Positions 8,272 to 17,875 of a stretch of 64,000 nucleotides of DNA are shown in pieces (position 1 is the stretch's first letter; each line of letters begins with the position of its first letter). Origin of the DNA: an uncultured Clostridia bacterium. Lineage in GTDB: Bacteria > Bacillota > Clostridia > RUG12999. Under the pieces are notes generated by a model that was not told where the DNA came from, did no database searches, and saw only the letters and a program-made list of their open reading frames with translations. A program made the position numbers and the translations under genes. The stretch is taken from the NCBI GenBank assembly GCA_934792465.1, contig CAKVOK010000010.1, positions 11,768-75,767 on the forward strand, in the 5' to 3' direction.

Positions 8272-10521
8272 TTATTTCAGTGTAATTTTTATAACCCGTA
8301 TTTTTCCGCCGTTGCTCAAGCTTTTTTCGCTGAACAGCTCTGCCGTGGATATATCGGAGATTTTTACATCATCTATGTCTATTGCGTTAAATTCGCTTAT
8401 ATCGCTCTTGGAATATACCGTTGCCCCGTCTGCGAGCGGATATTCCTTTCCGTTAAGTGTTATTGAATATTTTGTAAGCTCATTTACTTTTTTGCCGTTT
8501 GCCACGGAGTTGAGAACCGTTATCTTGAGAAGCTTGTTGTCGCGTATGCTTGCCATAACCGGCTGACCTTTCGTAGGCTTTGCAACGCCGGACATATTGT
8601 ATGTGCTTTTCGTTCCGTCTATATCAAGCGTGTATGTGCAGGAGGATGAAAGCTTTTTAACGTCCGTAACTATACCGAATTTGTAGCCCTTGTTTGTAAC
8701 GTTGTTAAGCGCTATAAACGTTATTTTGCCGTTCTTATCCGTTTTTGTGAACAACACGTCGGAAGCAGAAAGTGAATTTTGCGGTATATCCGAAAATTCG
8801 ATTGCGTATGCTTCTGCGGAAGCTGTGTCAGAAAGTTCCGGAACATAGGTTACGTCGATAAGCTTAACGTTTGAAGCAAGATATTTCTTGTCTATAGTTT
8901 TAAGTTCTTTGTCAACGGTACCTCTTACGTTGTCTGTGGAGCTTACAACGGACGGTTTCATTATTCCGTTCGAGAATGTCATGCTGCATACTTTGCCCCT
9001 CAGACTGTCGTAGTTTTTGTCGGTTACATATTCCGTTATATTTCCGTCGGAGGTCATAACCTTTGCGTAGTATTTTGAAGTGCCTTCGTCTGTGCGTTTG
9101 TCGCAAGAAAGCAGAACACCGTATTCCGTAGAAGTTTTTCCGCTTGCTACAACCGCAGCCACTTTGCCGTCTTTGCCGAGCAGAAGCGTTATATAATCAT
9201 TATATTCGCAGTCGCTGCCCGCAAGTACATTAGCTGCCGCTTTTGTTTCAAGCTCATATACCGTTCCGGAAAGCTTAACGCTCTTTGCCTGTGCTTTTGT
9301 CGGATATGCTTCTTCGTATATACCGGACTTTTTGTCGCAGTATGCATAAAGCGTATTTAAATTAGCGTCATAATAAAGTACATCGTATGTTTCCAAATCA
9401 TCAACCGATTTTTCTTTGCCGTCACGGATTATTCTTGTTGAAGAATTAAGGCTCCAGAGTGAAGAAACGGAGGATTTGTCATACAGCACCTTAGGACCTT
9501 CGAGTTTTTTCTCGTTTAATATACCGTAATCATATTTTCCGTCTGTGTAGTATATTGTGAAAAGCATTCCGTTTTCTATGTTTTCGGCAATATCCTTGAA
9601 GGTGGATTTGCTCAGGCTGTAATATATTACGGCGTTGTCGTCCATATAAATTGTATGCGATGTTCCGCCGATTTTGTATGTCATTTCATTGCCGTTTATG
9701 GTGTCCACGGTGCATTGTTCGGACTGCTTTTCGGTTTTAACAACATTGATTATCTCGTTGTCCGTGTTCAAAACAAGCTTAACGGTATTTGTGTTGAAGC
9801 TTTCGATGCCGGACATTTTGTTTTTGTATGTGCCGATAGACGTTACAACTTCATCGGACAAAATATCGCTGTTCGTTTTGCCTGTACCGAGTATTATGCA
9901 TTCGTCCGAAACCGAGTAATCAAGCTTTGTGATAAGCTTTGACTTTTTGCCGGAAGAGGTATACATATCACACATCAGGGATTTGTCCGTGAGCTGCGCC
10001 GTAAGCTGCCTTGTTAAAATATCGTCGGCATTAAATGCGATTCCGTTTGTTATGCCGAGTTCGGCAGCTTTCTTGATATACGCTCCGGGATATTCGTTTC
10101 CGAGCTGCGCCGTGCCGTAGCCGAGTACACGCAGAAGAATCGTTATACCCTGTGCAAAAGATATGTTTTCTTCGGGACGGAAGCTGCCGTCGGGATAGCC
10201 GTATATATATCCTCGTTTCGCAGCTGTGGCGATATATCCGTTTGCCCAGTAACCCTCCGGAGTGTCCGAGAACAAACCGCCGTTCGTCATGAGGACGTCC
10301 TCGCCGGAAAGCTTAACGGCAATTTTCGCAAACTGTGCACGTGTTACGTTTCCGTTCGGCTCGAATGTGCCGTCACCGTTTCCGCTCATTATCCCGTATA
10401 CCGTAAGATTATCTATTGCCGGCTTAAATTCATTTTGCACATCAACGTCCGTGTATTGCGCATACACAGCACCTGTCATGAGCATGCTGATGCACAAAAC
10501 GGCAGATATTAATTTTTTCAT
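8272..10521 (-). CDS. S-layer homology (SLH) domain surface protein
   Basis: 749 residues. A signal peptide (ending near TGAVYA) is followed by about three SLH motifs in residues 20-185 (for example GNGDGTFEPNGNVTRAQFA and GYPDGSFRPEENISFAQG), which bind cell-wall polymers. The remaining 560 residues are beta-rich, with repeated stretches resembling small extracellular modules, and no enzyme motif that I recognise. The start at 10521 has GGAGG at nine bases; the ATG at 10527 is too close to it. The gene overlaps the region of the upstream adaptor stop (10527) and is last in the MMPL operon, so it may anchor the exporter to the wall or be its surface partner. Confidence 0.88.
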   Translation of the reverse strand: MKKLISAVLCISMLMTGAVYAQYTDVDVQNEFKPAIDNLTVYGIMSGNGDGTFEPNGNVTRAQFAKIAVKLSGEDVLMTNGGLFSDTPEGYWANGYIATAAKRGYIYGYPDGSFRPEENISFAQGITILLRVLGYGTAQLGNEYPGAYIKKAAELGITNGIAFNADDILTRQLTAQLTDKSLMCDMYTSSGKKSKLITKLDYSVSDECIILGTGKTNSDILSDEVVTSIGTYKNKMSGIESFNTNTVKLVLNTDNEIINVVKTEKQSEQCTVDTINGNEMTYKIGGTSHTIYMDDNAVIYYSLSKSTFKDIAENIENGMLFTIYYTDGKYDYGILNEKKLEGPKVLYDKSSVSSLWSLNSSTRIIRDGKEKSVDDLETYDVLYYDANLNTLYAYCDKKSGIYEEAYPTKAQAKSVKLSGTVYELETKAAANVLAGSDCEYNDYITLLLGKDGKVAAVVASGKTSTEYGVLLSCDKRTDEGTSKYYAKVMTSDGNITEYVTDKNYDSLRGKVCSMTFSNGIMKPSVVSSTDNVRGTVDKELKTIDKKYLASNVKLIDVTYVPELSDTASAEAYAIEFSDIPQNSLSASDVLFTKTDKNGKITFIALNNVTNKGYKFGIVTDVKKLSSSCTYTLDIDGTKSTYNMSGVAKPTKGQPVMASIRDNKLLKITVLNSVANGKKVNELTKYSITLNGKEYPLADGATVYSKSDISEFNAIDIDDVKISDISTAELFSEKSLSNGGKIRVIKITLK

Positions 10522-10526
10522 AGTCA

Positions 10527-11786
10527 TCAACCTCCAAATTTAACTGATACAGCCTCGTCCGGCAGAAGTCCGCTATCGTTCGATACCGTGATTACAACAG
10601 GATATTCCTTTTTCGTACCGTCGATTTCGCCGTCTTTATTAACGCTCATAACGGTTCCGGCAATCTGCGTATCGTCGTCCGTCAGAGTAAGCTGAACAAT
10701 ATCGCCCTCGCTGAGCTTTGCCGCTTCGTCTTTCGTTACGTAGAAAGTGGATTTCATGGTAGCTATATCCGAAATTGTCATTATGCTCTCGCTTTTTGAC
10801 GTAATGTTGTCATAGGTCTTTTTGTTTTTTTGCGTTATAACGCCGCCTGCCGGTGCGTAAATGAACAAATCACTGTAATCTTTTTCATATTTTGCAAGCT
10901 TGATTTCCAAATCCTTTTTATCAAGCTCAGCTCTCGAAAGAGTGGAAGAAACTGTGTTGTTTTCGCATTCGATGAGCAGCTGACCTTTTTTCACGCTCTG
11001 ACCTTCTTTGGCATATACGGCTATGGCGTTTCCGCTGCCTTTGCTGACTACGGGAACTGTTTCCGGTGCTTCGAGAGTTCCGGATACGGCGGATGTGCAA
11101 ACACCGCTTGAAGTGGTTATTTCTGCGTCTACAACGCTTCCGGAAGCCAGACTTCCGGCGTCTTTGATTGTTATTTCTACGTTATAAAGAATACTTCCGC
11201 CGACGGATTGAGCTTTTTCATCATAAATTCTCGTAACCGTGCCGGGTACGGATGACATATAATCGGCGCTGATAACTCTTGCTGAATCGCCTTTCTTTAT
11301 TTGCTGAAGCTGTGCTGCGGTAAAAGGTATTTTTGCCACTGCGGAAACGTCGTTTGCTATCTGACCTACGTTGCCGACATTTACACGTTCGCCGGTTTTT
11401 GTCTTAAATTCTTTTAAGATACCGCTTGCCGGCGCATATACTTTTAAATTATTTACATTTTCTCTTGCGGTGTTTATTGAAATATTCGCTTTGGAAATAG
11501 CGTTTTTCGTTGTTGAAATATTATCCGAAAGACCGTTGTCGTCCAGTGTATAGAGCAACGTTCCGGCAGCTACGCTGTCGCCGACTTCATACGGGCAATC
11601 CGCAATCTGACCTTTGCTTTTCGGAATTACTTTGGTTTCGCTCATCGGTTCGAGAACCGAGTTGTATACTGTTGATTCAACCTTTTTTTCTTTGGTAACC
11701 TTTTTTTCGGGTTCCTGCTTTTTGCCGCAGCCGGAGAACGAAAGTACAAGTGCCGCCGCAGTTATTACTGAAATAAGTTTTTTCAT
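10527..11786 (-). CDS. HlyD/RND-type efflux adaptor lipoprotein
   Basis: 419 residues. A lipoprotein signal ends in SFSGC (Cys about 20). Two biotinyl-lipoyl-like halves flank a helical hairpin: an early segment with CPYEVGDSVAAGTLLYTLDD and a later one with AVYAKEGQSVKKGQLLIECE, with the coiled region ISKANISINTARENVNNL between the first half and its lipoyl return. C-terminal beta-barrel sequence follows (SEGDIVQLTLTDDD). ATG 11786 is chosen because GGTAGG lies nine bases upstream; the TTG at 11795 directly abuts it. It sits between the heptad-repeat protein and the SLH protein, so it probably links the MMPL transporter to surface components. Confidence 0.88.
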   Translation of the reverse strand: MKKLISVITAAALVLSFSGCGKKQEPEKKVTKEKKVESTVYNSVLEPMSETKVIPKSKGQIADCPYEVGDSVAAGTLLYTLDDNGLSDNISTTKNAISKANISINTARENVNNLKVYAPASGILKEFKTKTGERVNVGNVGQIANDVSAVAKIPFTAAQLQQIKKGDSARVISADYMSSVPGTVTRIYDEKAQSVGGSILYNVEITIKDAGSLASGSVVDAEITTSSGVCTSAVSGTLEAPETVPVVSKGSGNAIAVYAKEGQSVKKGQLLIECENNTVSSTLSRAELDKKDLEIKLAKYEKDYSDLFIYAPAGGVITQKNKKTYDNITSKSESIMTISDIATMKSTFYVTKDEAAKLSEGDIVQLTLTDDDTQIAGTVMSVNKDGEIDGTKKEYPVVITVSNDSGLLPDEAVSVKFGG

Positions 11787-11813
11787 GATTTTCAACCTAC
11801 CCTTTCTTTATTT

Positions 11814-13970
11814 CTACTTACCTGTAAACAATCTGGCAAGCTTCTGCCAGAAGTTAAGTTTTTCTTCGGTTTTGTGCGTTATTTCTTTTTCGTCAGCCTT
11901 GATTGACGGTGTTTTTATTACGAACTGTACGCTCTTCGGTTTTACCTTGCCCGGGGCGGCGAACGAAACGACTTCGGCGTTTTCGCTCATTGCTATGAGC
12001 GAGGTAATGTCGCCGCCGTATGACGAGAGAAGGCTTCCTGCGCTGCCCGTTACGCTCGCAAGCTTGCTGCTGCCGCCGAACAGCTGATTTCCGCCTTTTG
12101 TGAGCGTATCTATACTGTCGGAAAATTCATCCAGAACAGACATCATACCCTCTGTGCCGGTGTGCAGCTCATCGAAGCTGCTGCTTAGCTGCGAAGAACC
12201 GTCTTTCGCTGTGTATATTGCATTATCTATAGTAGAATAGTTTGAATATATCGTGCCTACACCGCCGGCATATTCTTCAAATCCGCTTTGCAAATCGTTT
12301 GTTCCGCTGAGAAGCTTTTCCGCACCTTCCGTCATCTGCAATGCCGCATTGCCGAAAGTGTTTGCGGCACCGAACAAGTCGGAAGCTTTTTGAGCACCGT
12401 TGTAGAATGTATCAAACCCGTTGTTAAGAGTCTGCATATTTGTGTACATCGTTTTTGCGCCCTCTGCCATCTGCACGGCTGCGCTGCTGAATGTACTTGC
12501 TGCGCCGAACAACGTGTTTAAACCGGTTTGAGCTGTGTCAATTCCGGAGGAAAGAGCGTCTGCGCCGGCGGATATTTCGCCGAGTCCGCCGCTTATTGCC
12601 GCATTGTATTGCTGAAGCCCGCCGAGCTGTGCCGCATATTTTGCAAGATTCGGGTCGGTTTTTGCCGCATTCAGAAGCGAATTGATAATATCGGCTTCAG
12701 CACTTGCTGCGCCGCTGAGATTGCCTGCGCCGGCTTTTATAGACGCCGCACCGCCCTTCAGCTTCGACATATCCGTGCTTTGACCTTGAAGCAGTGCTGC
12801 GCCGGAAACGATTTTGTCCGCATTGCCGGATAATGTATTAAGTCCTGTTTCAATCTGTTTGTATCCGCTTCGTAGTGTCTGACCGCCGGTTTTCAGTTCA
12901 TTTATTGCGCTTTTGTTTTTCTCCAGCTCTTTCAGACCTTGTTTTACTTCGGTTTTTTTGCCCGTCATCTCTTTCAAACCGCCGCTTATACGGCTGATTC
13001 CCTGGATAACGTCATATGATTTGCTGTCAAGCTCCGCAAGACCGCTTCGTATTGCTCCGCTGCCGCCGGATATTTCTGTAAGACCGCTGTCCAGACTGTC
13101 TAATCCGTATTTGTAGCTGTCCATGCCGCTTGTGAGTGCCGGAGCTGTTGTGACAATGCTTTGCGCCGCAGTATTCAGAAGATTCAGACCGCTTGCCAAA
13201 TCCTCTGCACCGCCTGCAAGCTCTCCCGTTCCGCTTACAAGACTTGAAACGGAGGAGGATATCTGCGACATTCCGACTTTCAGACTGTCTATATTCCCGA
13301 GTATTCCGTCCGAAACCTTGACCATGGCGATTGTCATGCCGTCCATTTCAAAATTATCTGCGTCAAGAGTTATGTTAAAGGTCTTATCCATGTTCGGCAA
13401 AACCATAAGTGTCAGCGATTTTGTACTGCCGACATTTGCCGTCATGGCGTCCTCACACGCTATGTTTTTGCATTTTTCCGTATCAAACGAAATTGAAAGC
13501 TGCACGAGATAATTGTTTTTGAAATATTCGTTTGCTTTCTCGTTTACGGTCGCATCAATCGTTATGCCAACCTTTCCCTTTTTGCCGGCAAGCTTTTTTG
13601 CGGAAACTTTTTTGCCGTTCAGCTTATAGGTTATCTTGAAATCCCACGGCAGTTCCGCCCTGTCGAGATCGCCCTGATAGTAAAAGTCCTCTGCGTTTTC
13701 GGGGACGTTCCATTTTATGTAGCCGCCCGATATTTCAGGGTTTTCCGTTGTGGAAAGATTTTTGATTTTTTTGTAGTTGCCATAGTCCGTTACGGTATCT
13801 GCACCGGATATTTTGAAGCTGTTTACAACATATGCGCCTTTCAGGCTTCCGTCGGTATTTAAGTTTACATAAACAGTTTCGTCTTTAGACGCCGTTCCGG
13901 CGGCGGTTACCTGCACCGCAGACACGCAAACAAGGAGAATTGCAGCTACAGTTCTTTTAAACTTTTTCAT
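11814..13970 (-). CDS. Secreted X-X-X-Leu-X-X-Gly heptad-repeat protein (YhgE/Pip-like repeat)
   Basis: 718 residues. A signal peptide (to about residue 26) precedes a beta-rich domain of about 210 residues. From residue about 220 to 600 there are dozens of Leu/Gly heptads such as LASGLNLLNTAAQ, LTSGMDSYKYGLDSLDSG and LSSGIDTAQTGLNTLFG, the pattern known from YhgE/Pip-type proteins. Unlike YhgE no membrane helices flank the repeats, so the chain should be entirely outside the membrane. A charged tail (KLNFWQKLARLFTGK) ends the protein. ATG 13970 follows AAGGA. The gene overlaps the transporter gene by 14 nt, which implies coupled translation and a shared complex. Confidence 0.85.
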   Translation of the reverse strand: MKKFKRTVAAILLVCVSAVQVTAAGTASKDETVYVNLNTDGSLKGAYVVNSFKISGADTVTDYGNYKKIKNLSTTENPEISGGYIKWNVPENAEDFYYQGDLDRAELPWDFKITYKLNGKKVSAKKLAGKKGKVGITIDATVNEKANEYFKNNYLVQLSISFDTEKCKNIACEDAMTANVGSTKSLTLMVLPNMDKTFNITLDADNFEMDGMTIAMVKVSDGILGNIDSLKVGMSQISSSVSSLVSGTGELAGGAEDLASGLNLLNTAAQSIVTTAPALTSGMDSYKYGLDSLDSGLTEISGGSGAIRSGLAELDSKSYDVIQGISRISGGLKEMTGKKTEVKQGLKELEKNKSAINELKTGGQTLRSGYKQIETGLNTLSGNADKIVSGAALLQGQSTDMSKLKGGAASIKAGAGNLSGAASAEADIINSLLNAAKTDPNLAKYAAQLGGLQQYNAAISGGLGEISAGADALSSGIDTAQTGLNTLFGAASTFSSAAVQMAEGAKTMYTNMQTLNNGFDTFYNGAQKASDLFGAANTFGNAALQMTEGAEKLLSGTNDLQSGFEEYAGGVGTIYSNYSTIDNAIYTAKDGSSQLSSSFDELHTGTEGMMSVLDEFSDSIDTLTKGGNQLFGGSSKLASVTGSAGSLLSSYGGDITSLIAMSENAEVVSFAAPGKVKPKSVQFVIKTPSIKADEKEITHKTEEKLNFWQKLARLFTGK

Positions 13971-16026
13971 TTTTATCCTTTCCTTTCCCATAAAAATCAA
14001 GTTTATATGTTGTTTTATATATAAGACCGTCAAACATTACAAGCAGTACAGGCAGTCCGAACAGAACAAGGATTGCCGAAAGTATACCGCCTCGTCCGAC
14101 GAGTGTGCCAAGCTGACTTATAACGCCGTTGGTCGAAAACAGTCCGAGCATTATTCCCGAAAGCGTAAGTATGCTTGCGGAGGTTAAGATACTCAAAACG
14201 GTTTCCGAAAGAGATTGTTTTGCCGCCGCTGCAGCTTTCATTTTCGCACGGTTTTCGATGTATCTGTCCGCATACAGGATTGCATAGTCAACCGTTGCAC
14301 CGAGCTGTATGGAGCTTATTATAAGGTAGCCTATGTAGAACAGGCGTTTATCCGCAAAATACGGGAACGACAGGTTAAGCCAGGTTGAAAGCTCTATTAC
14401 CGCAAGCAGTATGAAAGGTAGTGTAAGTGATTTGAAGTTTATCAGCAGTATCAGTGCTATCGATGCTACGGCAAGAAAGTTTACTTTTGTATTGTCGCTT
14501 GTTACAACGTCTCTCATGTCGTAAGAGTTTACCGACTGACCGACCAGCAGGTATGTATTACCGTAGTATTTTTCCGCTATGCTTCGTATCTTTTCGACCT
14601 CTTCAAAGGCTTCCGTACCTTCGACATCTGTGTCTACAGTAAGTACGAAACGGCTGTATTTGTCCGAAACAAGCTGGGAAAGCGTATCTTTCTCAACCAT
14701 TTCTTCCGGAATCGTTACTCCGGCAGTTTCGGTGAATGAGATAACAGAGGTGATTTTTTCCTCAGCTTTCAGCTCATCGCCGAGAGCTTTTTCTTTTGCC
14801 GTTTTATTTATAGGAACCATAAGCACCATTTGGTTTGATTTTCCGAATTCCTTTTCTATCAGTGCCGTATCGTCGCCGAGCTTTGTTCCCGCACCGTATA
14901 TTCCGGAAGAACCGTAAGTAAAGCTGTTGTTGTTCTGCGCCAGATATGACGGAACAAATAAGATTACAATTGCAATCAGAAGAGGTACTCTTACTCTGAA
15001 TACACGGTCGCCGAGCTTTTTCGGCGGTCTTACAAAAGGCTTGTGCTGTGTTTTATCTATATATTTGTATGTTGCAAGCGTGAGCGCCGGCAAAAATCCG
15101 AGTACCGATACAAGCGATATTACTATGGATTTTGACATTACCCAGCCCATATCCGGACCGATTTTGAATTTCATCAGTATCAGTGCCGCAAATCCCATGA
15201 CGGTTGTAAGCCCGCTTGACATTACCGAACCGGTGGATTTTTTTACGGCTTCCGCCATTGCTTCGTTCACGTCCGGATAAATCTCACGCATTTCCGCAAA
15301 CCGGTGAATCAGAAATATCGAATAGTCCATAGATACCGCAAGCTGAAGTATACTTCCGGCTGCATTCGTTACGAATGATATTGTACCGAACATCAGGTTT
15401 GTTCCTCGGTTAATCATTATGGCAACGCCGATTGTTATAAGAAACAGCACAGGCTCGAAATATGAGGTTGTTGTAAGTACAAGAATAATAAATACGAGGA
15501 TTACAACAACAACGATTATTACGTTGATTTCCTTTGTCGTCTGTTTGACGGCAGTGGCGTTGTCCGCAGCGCTTCCGCTTATGGCTGCGTCATCGCCTAC
15601 GATTGCACGTATGTCATCAATTGCCGCTTCTTCATAATCTTCGTCTATGGTAAGCGTAAACAATGCGTTTTTGTCTTTATAATAATCGTCAAGCAAATCC
15701 GAGTCTATAAACTCCAGCGGCTGAAATACGTTTACGGAATCGTCAAGCCATGTTACTTCTTTAACTCCTTCAACATTTTTCATTTTCTCCTTATACTTCA
15801 CAGCATCGGGTATTTCAACATCGGGTATCATTACACGTGCGTTCGGCGCACCCTTTTCAAATTGCTCGTTCATAACGTTCAGAGCGATTGTTGAGGGCGA
15901 TTCGTCCGGAAGATAATCCATAAGGTTGTAGTCAACACCGACTCTTAGCGACATAAGGCTGCATACGGCAGTGAGAATAACGAAGAAGATTATTATTGTT
16001 TTTTTGTACTTAAGCAGATATTTCAT
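13957..16026 (-). CDS. MMPL/RND-family membrane transporter
   Basis: 689 residues from ATG 16026 (GGAG at good spacing). It has the duplicated layout of MMPL proteins: one N-terminal helix, an extracellular loop starting LRVGVDYNLMDYLPDES, a block of five helices (with SMDYSIFLIHRFAE, about residue 255), then the same pattern again with TVDYAILYADRYIENR (about 595). The paired Asp-Tyr motifs in the membrane are the expected proton-relay sites. Such proteins export lipids, glycolipids or hydrophobic peptides. It is first in a four-gene operon (heptad-repeat protein, adaptor, SLH protein) and divergent from a TetR gene. Confidence 0.92.
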   Translation of the reverse strand: MKYLLKYKKTIIIFFVILTAVCSLMSLRVGVDYNLMDYLPDESPSTIALNVMNEQFEKGAPNARVMIPDVEIPDAVKYKEKMKNVEGVKEVTWLDDSVNVFQPLEFIDSDLLDDYYKDKNALFTLTIDEDYEEAAIDDIRAIVGDDAAISGSAADNATAVKQTTKEINVIIVVVVILVFIILVLTTTSYFEPVLFLITIGVAIMINRGTNLMFGTISFVTNAAGSILQLAVSMDYSIFLIHRFAEMREIYPDVNEAMAEAVKKSTGSVMSSGLTTVMGFAALILMKFKIGPDMGWVMSKSIVISLVSVLGFLPALTLATYKYIDKTQHKPFVRPPKKLGDRVFRVRVPLLIAIVILFVPSYLAQNNNSFTYGSSGIYGAGTKLGDDTALIEKEFGKSNQMVLMVPINKTAKEKALGDELKAEEKITSVISFTETAGVTIPEEMVEKDTLSQLVSDKYSRFVLTVDTDVEGTEAFEEVEKIRSIAEKYYGNTYLLVGQSVNSYDMRDVVTSDNTKVNFLAVASIALILLINFKSLTLPFILLAVIELSTWLNLSFPYFADKRLFYIGYLIISSIQLGATVDYAILYADRYIENRAKMKAAAAAKQSLSETVLSILTSASILTLSGIMLGLFSTNGVISQLGTLVGRGGILSAILVLFGLPVLLVMFDGLIYKTTYKLDFYGKGKDKNEKV

Positions 16027-16143
16027 ATAAAATCTCCATTCTGCGCTGTGTTCGCTGCGCTGATATTTAGTGTTTATAAAAATAACGTGAAATTTCACAT
16101 TTTTTTGTGTGATTTTTTGTTCATTATGACATTTTTATATACA

Positions 16144-16186
16144 AGTATATTTTTTACTTGACATTTGTCAAAATATATTATACAAT
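16144..16186. promoter_or_regulatory. Divergent promoters sharing one palindromic operator
   Basis: The perfect palindrome TTGACATTTGTCAA (16158-16171) supplies a TTGACA on each strand. On the plus strand it pairs with TACAAT (16181-16186) at 17 nt, serving the TetR gene; on the minus strand it pairs with TATACT (16149-16144) at 16 nt, serving the MMPL operon. One TetR dimer here could block both -35 boxes. Confidence 0.8.
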
Positions 16187-16275
16187 GTATATATATAAAA
16201 TGCAAGATACAATTTATAAAAAATGTATTATATCCGACATTTTCAAAAAACTGTATATAAATTGGAGGGCTTCAT

Positions 16276-16860
16276 ATGCAAAAGGAAGATTTGAGAGTAC
16301 GGCGGACCAAGAAGCTGCTTGCGGACGCTTTGAAAGAGCTTATGTCGGAGAAACCGTTTGAAAAGATAAAGGTTGTCGACATATGCGAAAAGGCACTTGT
16401 GCATCGTGCGACGTTTTATGCGCATTTTGAGGACAAGTATCAGCTTTTGAGATATTGCATGCAGGATTATGAATCGTCTTTCGACAAACCGGATATGACT
16501 GCGCATACTCCCGATGGCTACAAAAACTACTATTTGAACATAGCCCGTGATATTTTCACAGGACTTGCGAATGATAAGACGCTTACGAAATCGCTTTTGA
16601 AGAAGAACAAAGACGATTCCATAATAACGAATGTCCGCTACGGGATTATCGAAAAAATCAACGACAAACTCAAAAATTGTGAGAAAGCGGGAATTGAATT
16701 TCCTATCCCCAAGGAGGTTATCGCATACTTTTTCGGCGGCGGCTGCATCAGCATGGCGGAATGGTGGATTGAAAACGATATGCCCATTCCGGTAAGCGAG
16801 CTTATTGAGTTTTTGCAGAAGCTGATTCCGCAGGATTTCTTTACAAACAATGAAAATTAG
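16276..16860 (+). CDS. TetR/AcrR family transcriptional regulator of the MMPL operon
   Basis: 194 residues, ATG 16276 after GGAGGG. The N-terminal helix-turn-helix is typical (LMSEKPFEKIKVVDICEKA, then HRATFYAHFEDKYQLL, residues about 20-60). The C-terminal ligand domain resembles the TetR_C_7-like group. It is divergent from the MMPL operon, and the only strong palindrome between the two genes holds both -35 boxes. The likely role is repression of itself and of the export operon, relieved by a transported or related compound. The ligand is unknown. Confidence 0.9.
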   Translation: MQKEDLRVRRTKKLLADALKELMSEKPFEKIKVVDICEKALVHRATFYAHFEDKYQLLRYCMQDYESSFDKPDMTAHTPDGYKNYYLNIARDIFTGLANDKTLTKSLLKKNKDDSIITNVRYGIIEKINDKLKNCEKAGIEFPIPKEVIAYFFGGGCISMAEWWIENDMPIPVSELIEFLQKLIPQDFFTNNEN

Positions 16861-16870
16861 CCGTACAAAG

Positions 16871-16914
16871 CATACGGGAACACTGCTTAAAAACAGTATT
16901 CCCGTATGTTTTTT
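16871..16914. terminator. Bidirectional terminator
   Basis: CATACGGGAACACTG (16871-16885) and CAGTATTCCCGTATG (16894-16908) pair with one mismatch and are followed by TTTTTT (16909-16914). It separates the convergent TetR and PHP genes. Confidence 0.9.
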
Positions 16915-17674
16915 ATACTTTTCTGAATTTTATATCTTCCAGAAGCTCTATGCCGAATTTGTCGGCATACTTTCTGCCGAGTGCTTCGAGCTTTTTGTTG
17001 CCCGTCATTTTGGGTTCGTGTGCGTCACAGCCTAAAATCGCCTTGTTTCCGCATTTTGAAGCAATCTTCCAAAATTCCTCATACGGATACGGTCTGTTTT
17101 CGCTCAGACCGAGTAGGTTTATTTCGAGTGGTATATCTTTTTCTTTCATGTGTATACAGAGTTTTGTCATATATTCCCTGTAAAAATCGGTATCACCTCT
17201 GTAGCCTATCAAATCCGGATGAGCAACATATGTGAATTTTCCGGTGTCAACAGCCTCGCATACCTGATTCACATATTGAATAAACACCGATTTGTCATCG
17301 GTCGGAGCACCCGAGCCTACTCCGTCATATTCGTTGAAGGTACAGTGCTGACCTAAAATAATATAATCGCAGCCCTTTATGTTTTCGAGCATTTTATCGA
17401 AAAACTCGGGGTAATATTCGGCTTCATAGCCGATATATATTTTTATTTGGTCCTTATATTTGTTTTTTAGCTCCGCAATCATATTCACATACAACGGCGT
17501 TTCGGATACCTCCATGCGAAAGCCTGAATGGTAACCGTTTGTAAACGGATACGGTACATGGTCGGAAAATCCCAAAACTTTCAGACCGTTTTTTATTGCC
17601 GTTTTTACATATTCCTCCGGCTCGCCGCTTGCGTGTCTGCACAAATACGTATGTGTATGAAAATTAGCATACAT
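16913..17674 (-). CDS. PHP-domain histidinol-phosphatase-type hydrolase
   Basis: 253 residues. The PHP metal-binding motifs are present: NFHTHTYLCRHA at the start, GFSDHVPYP (about residue 36), IGYEAEYYPE (about 80), and a late CDAHEP (about 220). The layout matches the HisJ histidinol-phosphatase family of phosphoesterases. No histidine-biosynthesis gene is nearby, so the real substrate may be another small phosphate ester. Cytoplasmic, apparently monocistronic, ending at the terminator shared with the TetR gene. Confidence 0.87.
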   Translation of the reverse strand: MYANFHTHTYLCRHASGEPEEYVKTAIKNGLKVLGFSDHVPYPFTNGYHSGFRMEVSETPLYVNMIAELKNKYKDQIKIYIGYEAEYYPEFFDKMLENIKGCDYIILGQHCTFNEYDGVGSGAPTDDKSVFIQYVNQVCEAVDTGKFTYVAHPDLIGYRGDTDFYREYMTKLCIHMKEKDIPLEINLLGLSENRPYPYEEFWKIASKCGNKAILGCDAHEPKMTGNKKLEALGRKYADKFGIELLEDIKFRKV

Positions 17675-17755
17675 AACCTATTCATCTCCATACTTTTTTT
17701 ATAAGTATAACACACCGTATGGCGATTGTCAACAGTCAATTATAACAAAAATCAG

Positions 17756-17811
17756 TTCTTAAAAGCTGAAAACTACGCAGTTTGTAAAAGAAGGGGGTGC
17801 AGTATTGATTT
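17756..17811 (+). repeat. 56-bp direct repeat, copy A
   Basis: Matches 19461-19516 at 50 of 56 positions without gaps. The two copies flank the beta-helix gene. Copy A lacks a correctly spaced -10 box and may be a decayed or regulatory version. Confidence 0.85.
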
Positions 17812-17840
17812 ATGAATGGTATACTGCAACTCCGATTTTA

Positions 17841-17873
17841 CAATTACTTACGAAAAATTTTCGTAAGCAATTG
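17841..17873. promoter_or_regulatory. 33-bp inverted repeat upstream of the beta-helix gene promoter
   Basis: CAATTACTTACGAAAA (17841-17856) and TTTTCGTAAGCAATTG (17858-17873) are inverted with one mismatch around a single base. The repeat ends two bases before TTGACA (17876-17881), as expected for an activator or repressor site. Confidence 0.7.
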
Positions 17874-17875
17874 TA

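Noticed and set aside
11814..13970. Heptad-repeat protein as a phage-infection protein or tape-measure protein
   Set aside because: A signal peptide, the repeat type and the MMPL operon context fit an envelope protein; there are no phage genes nearby.
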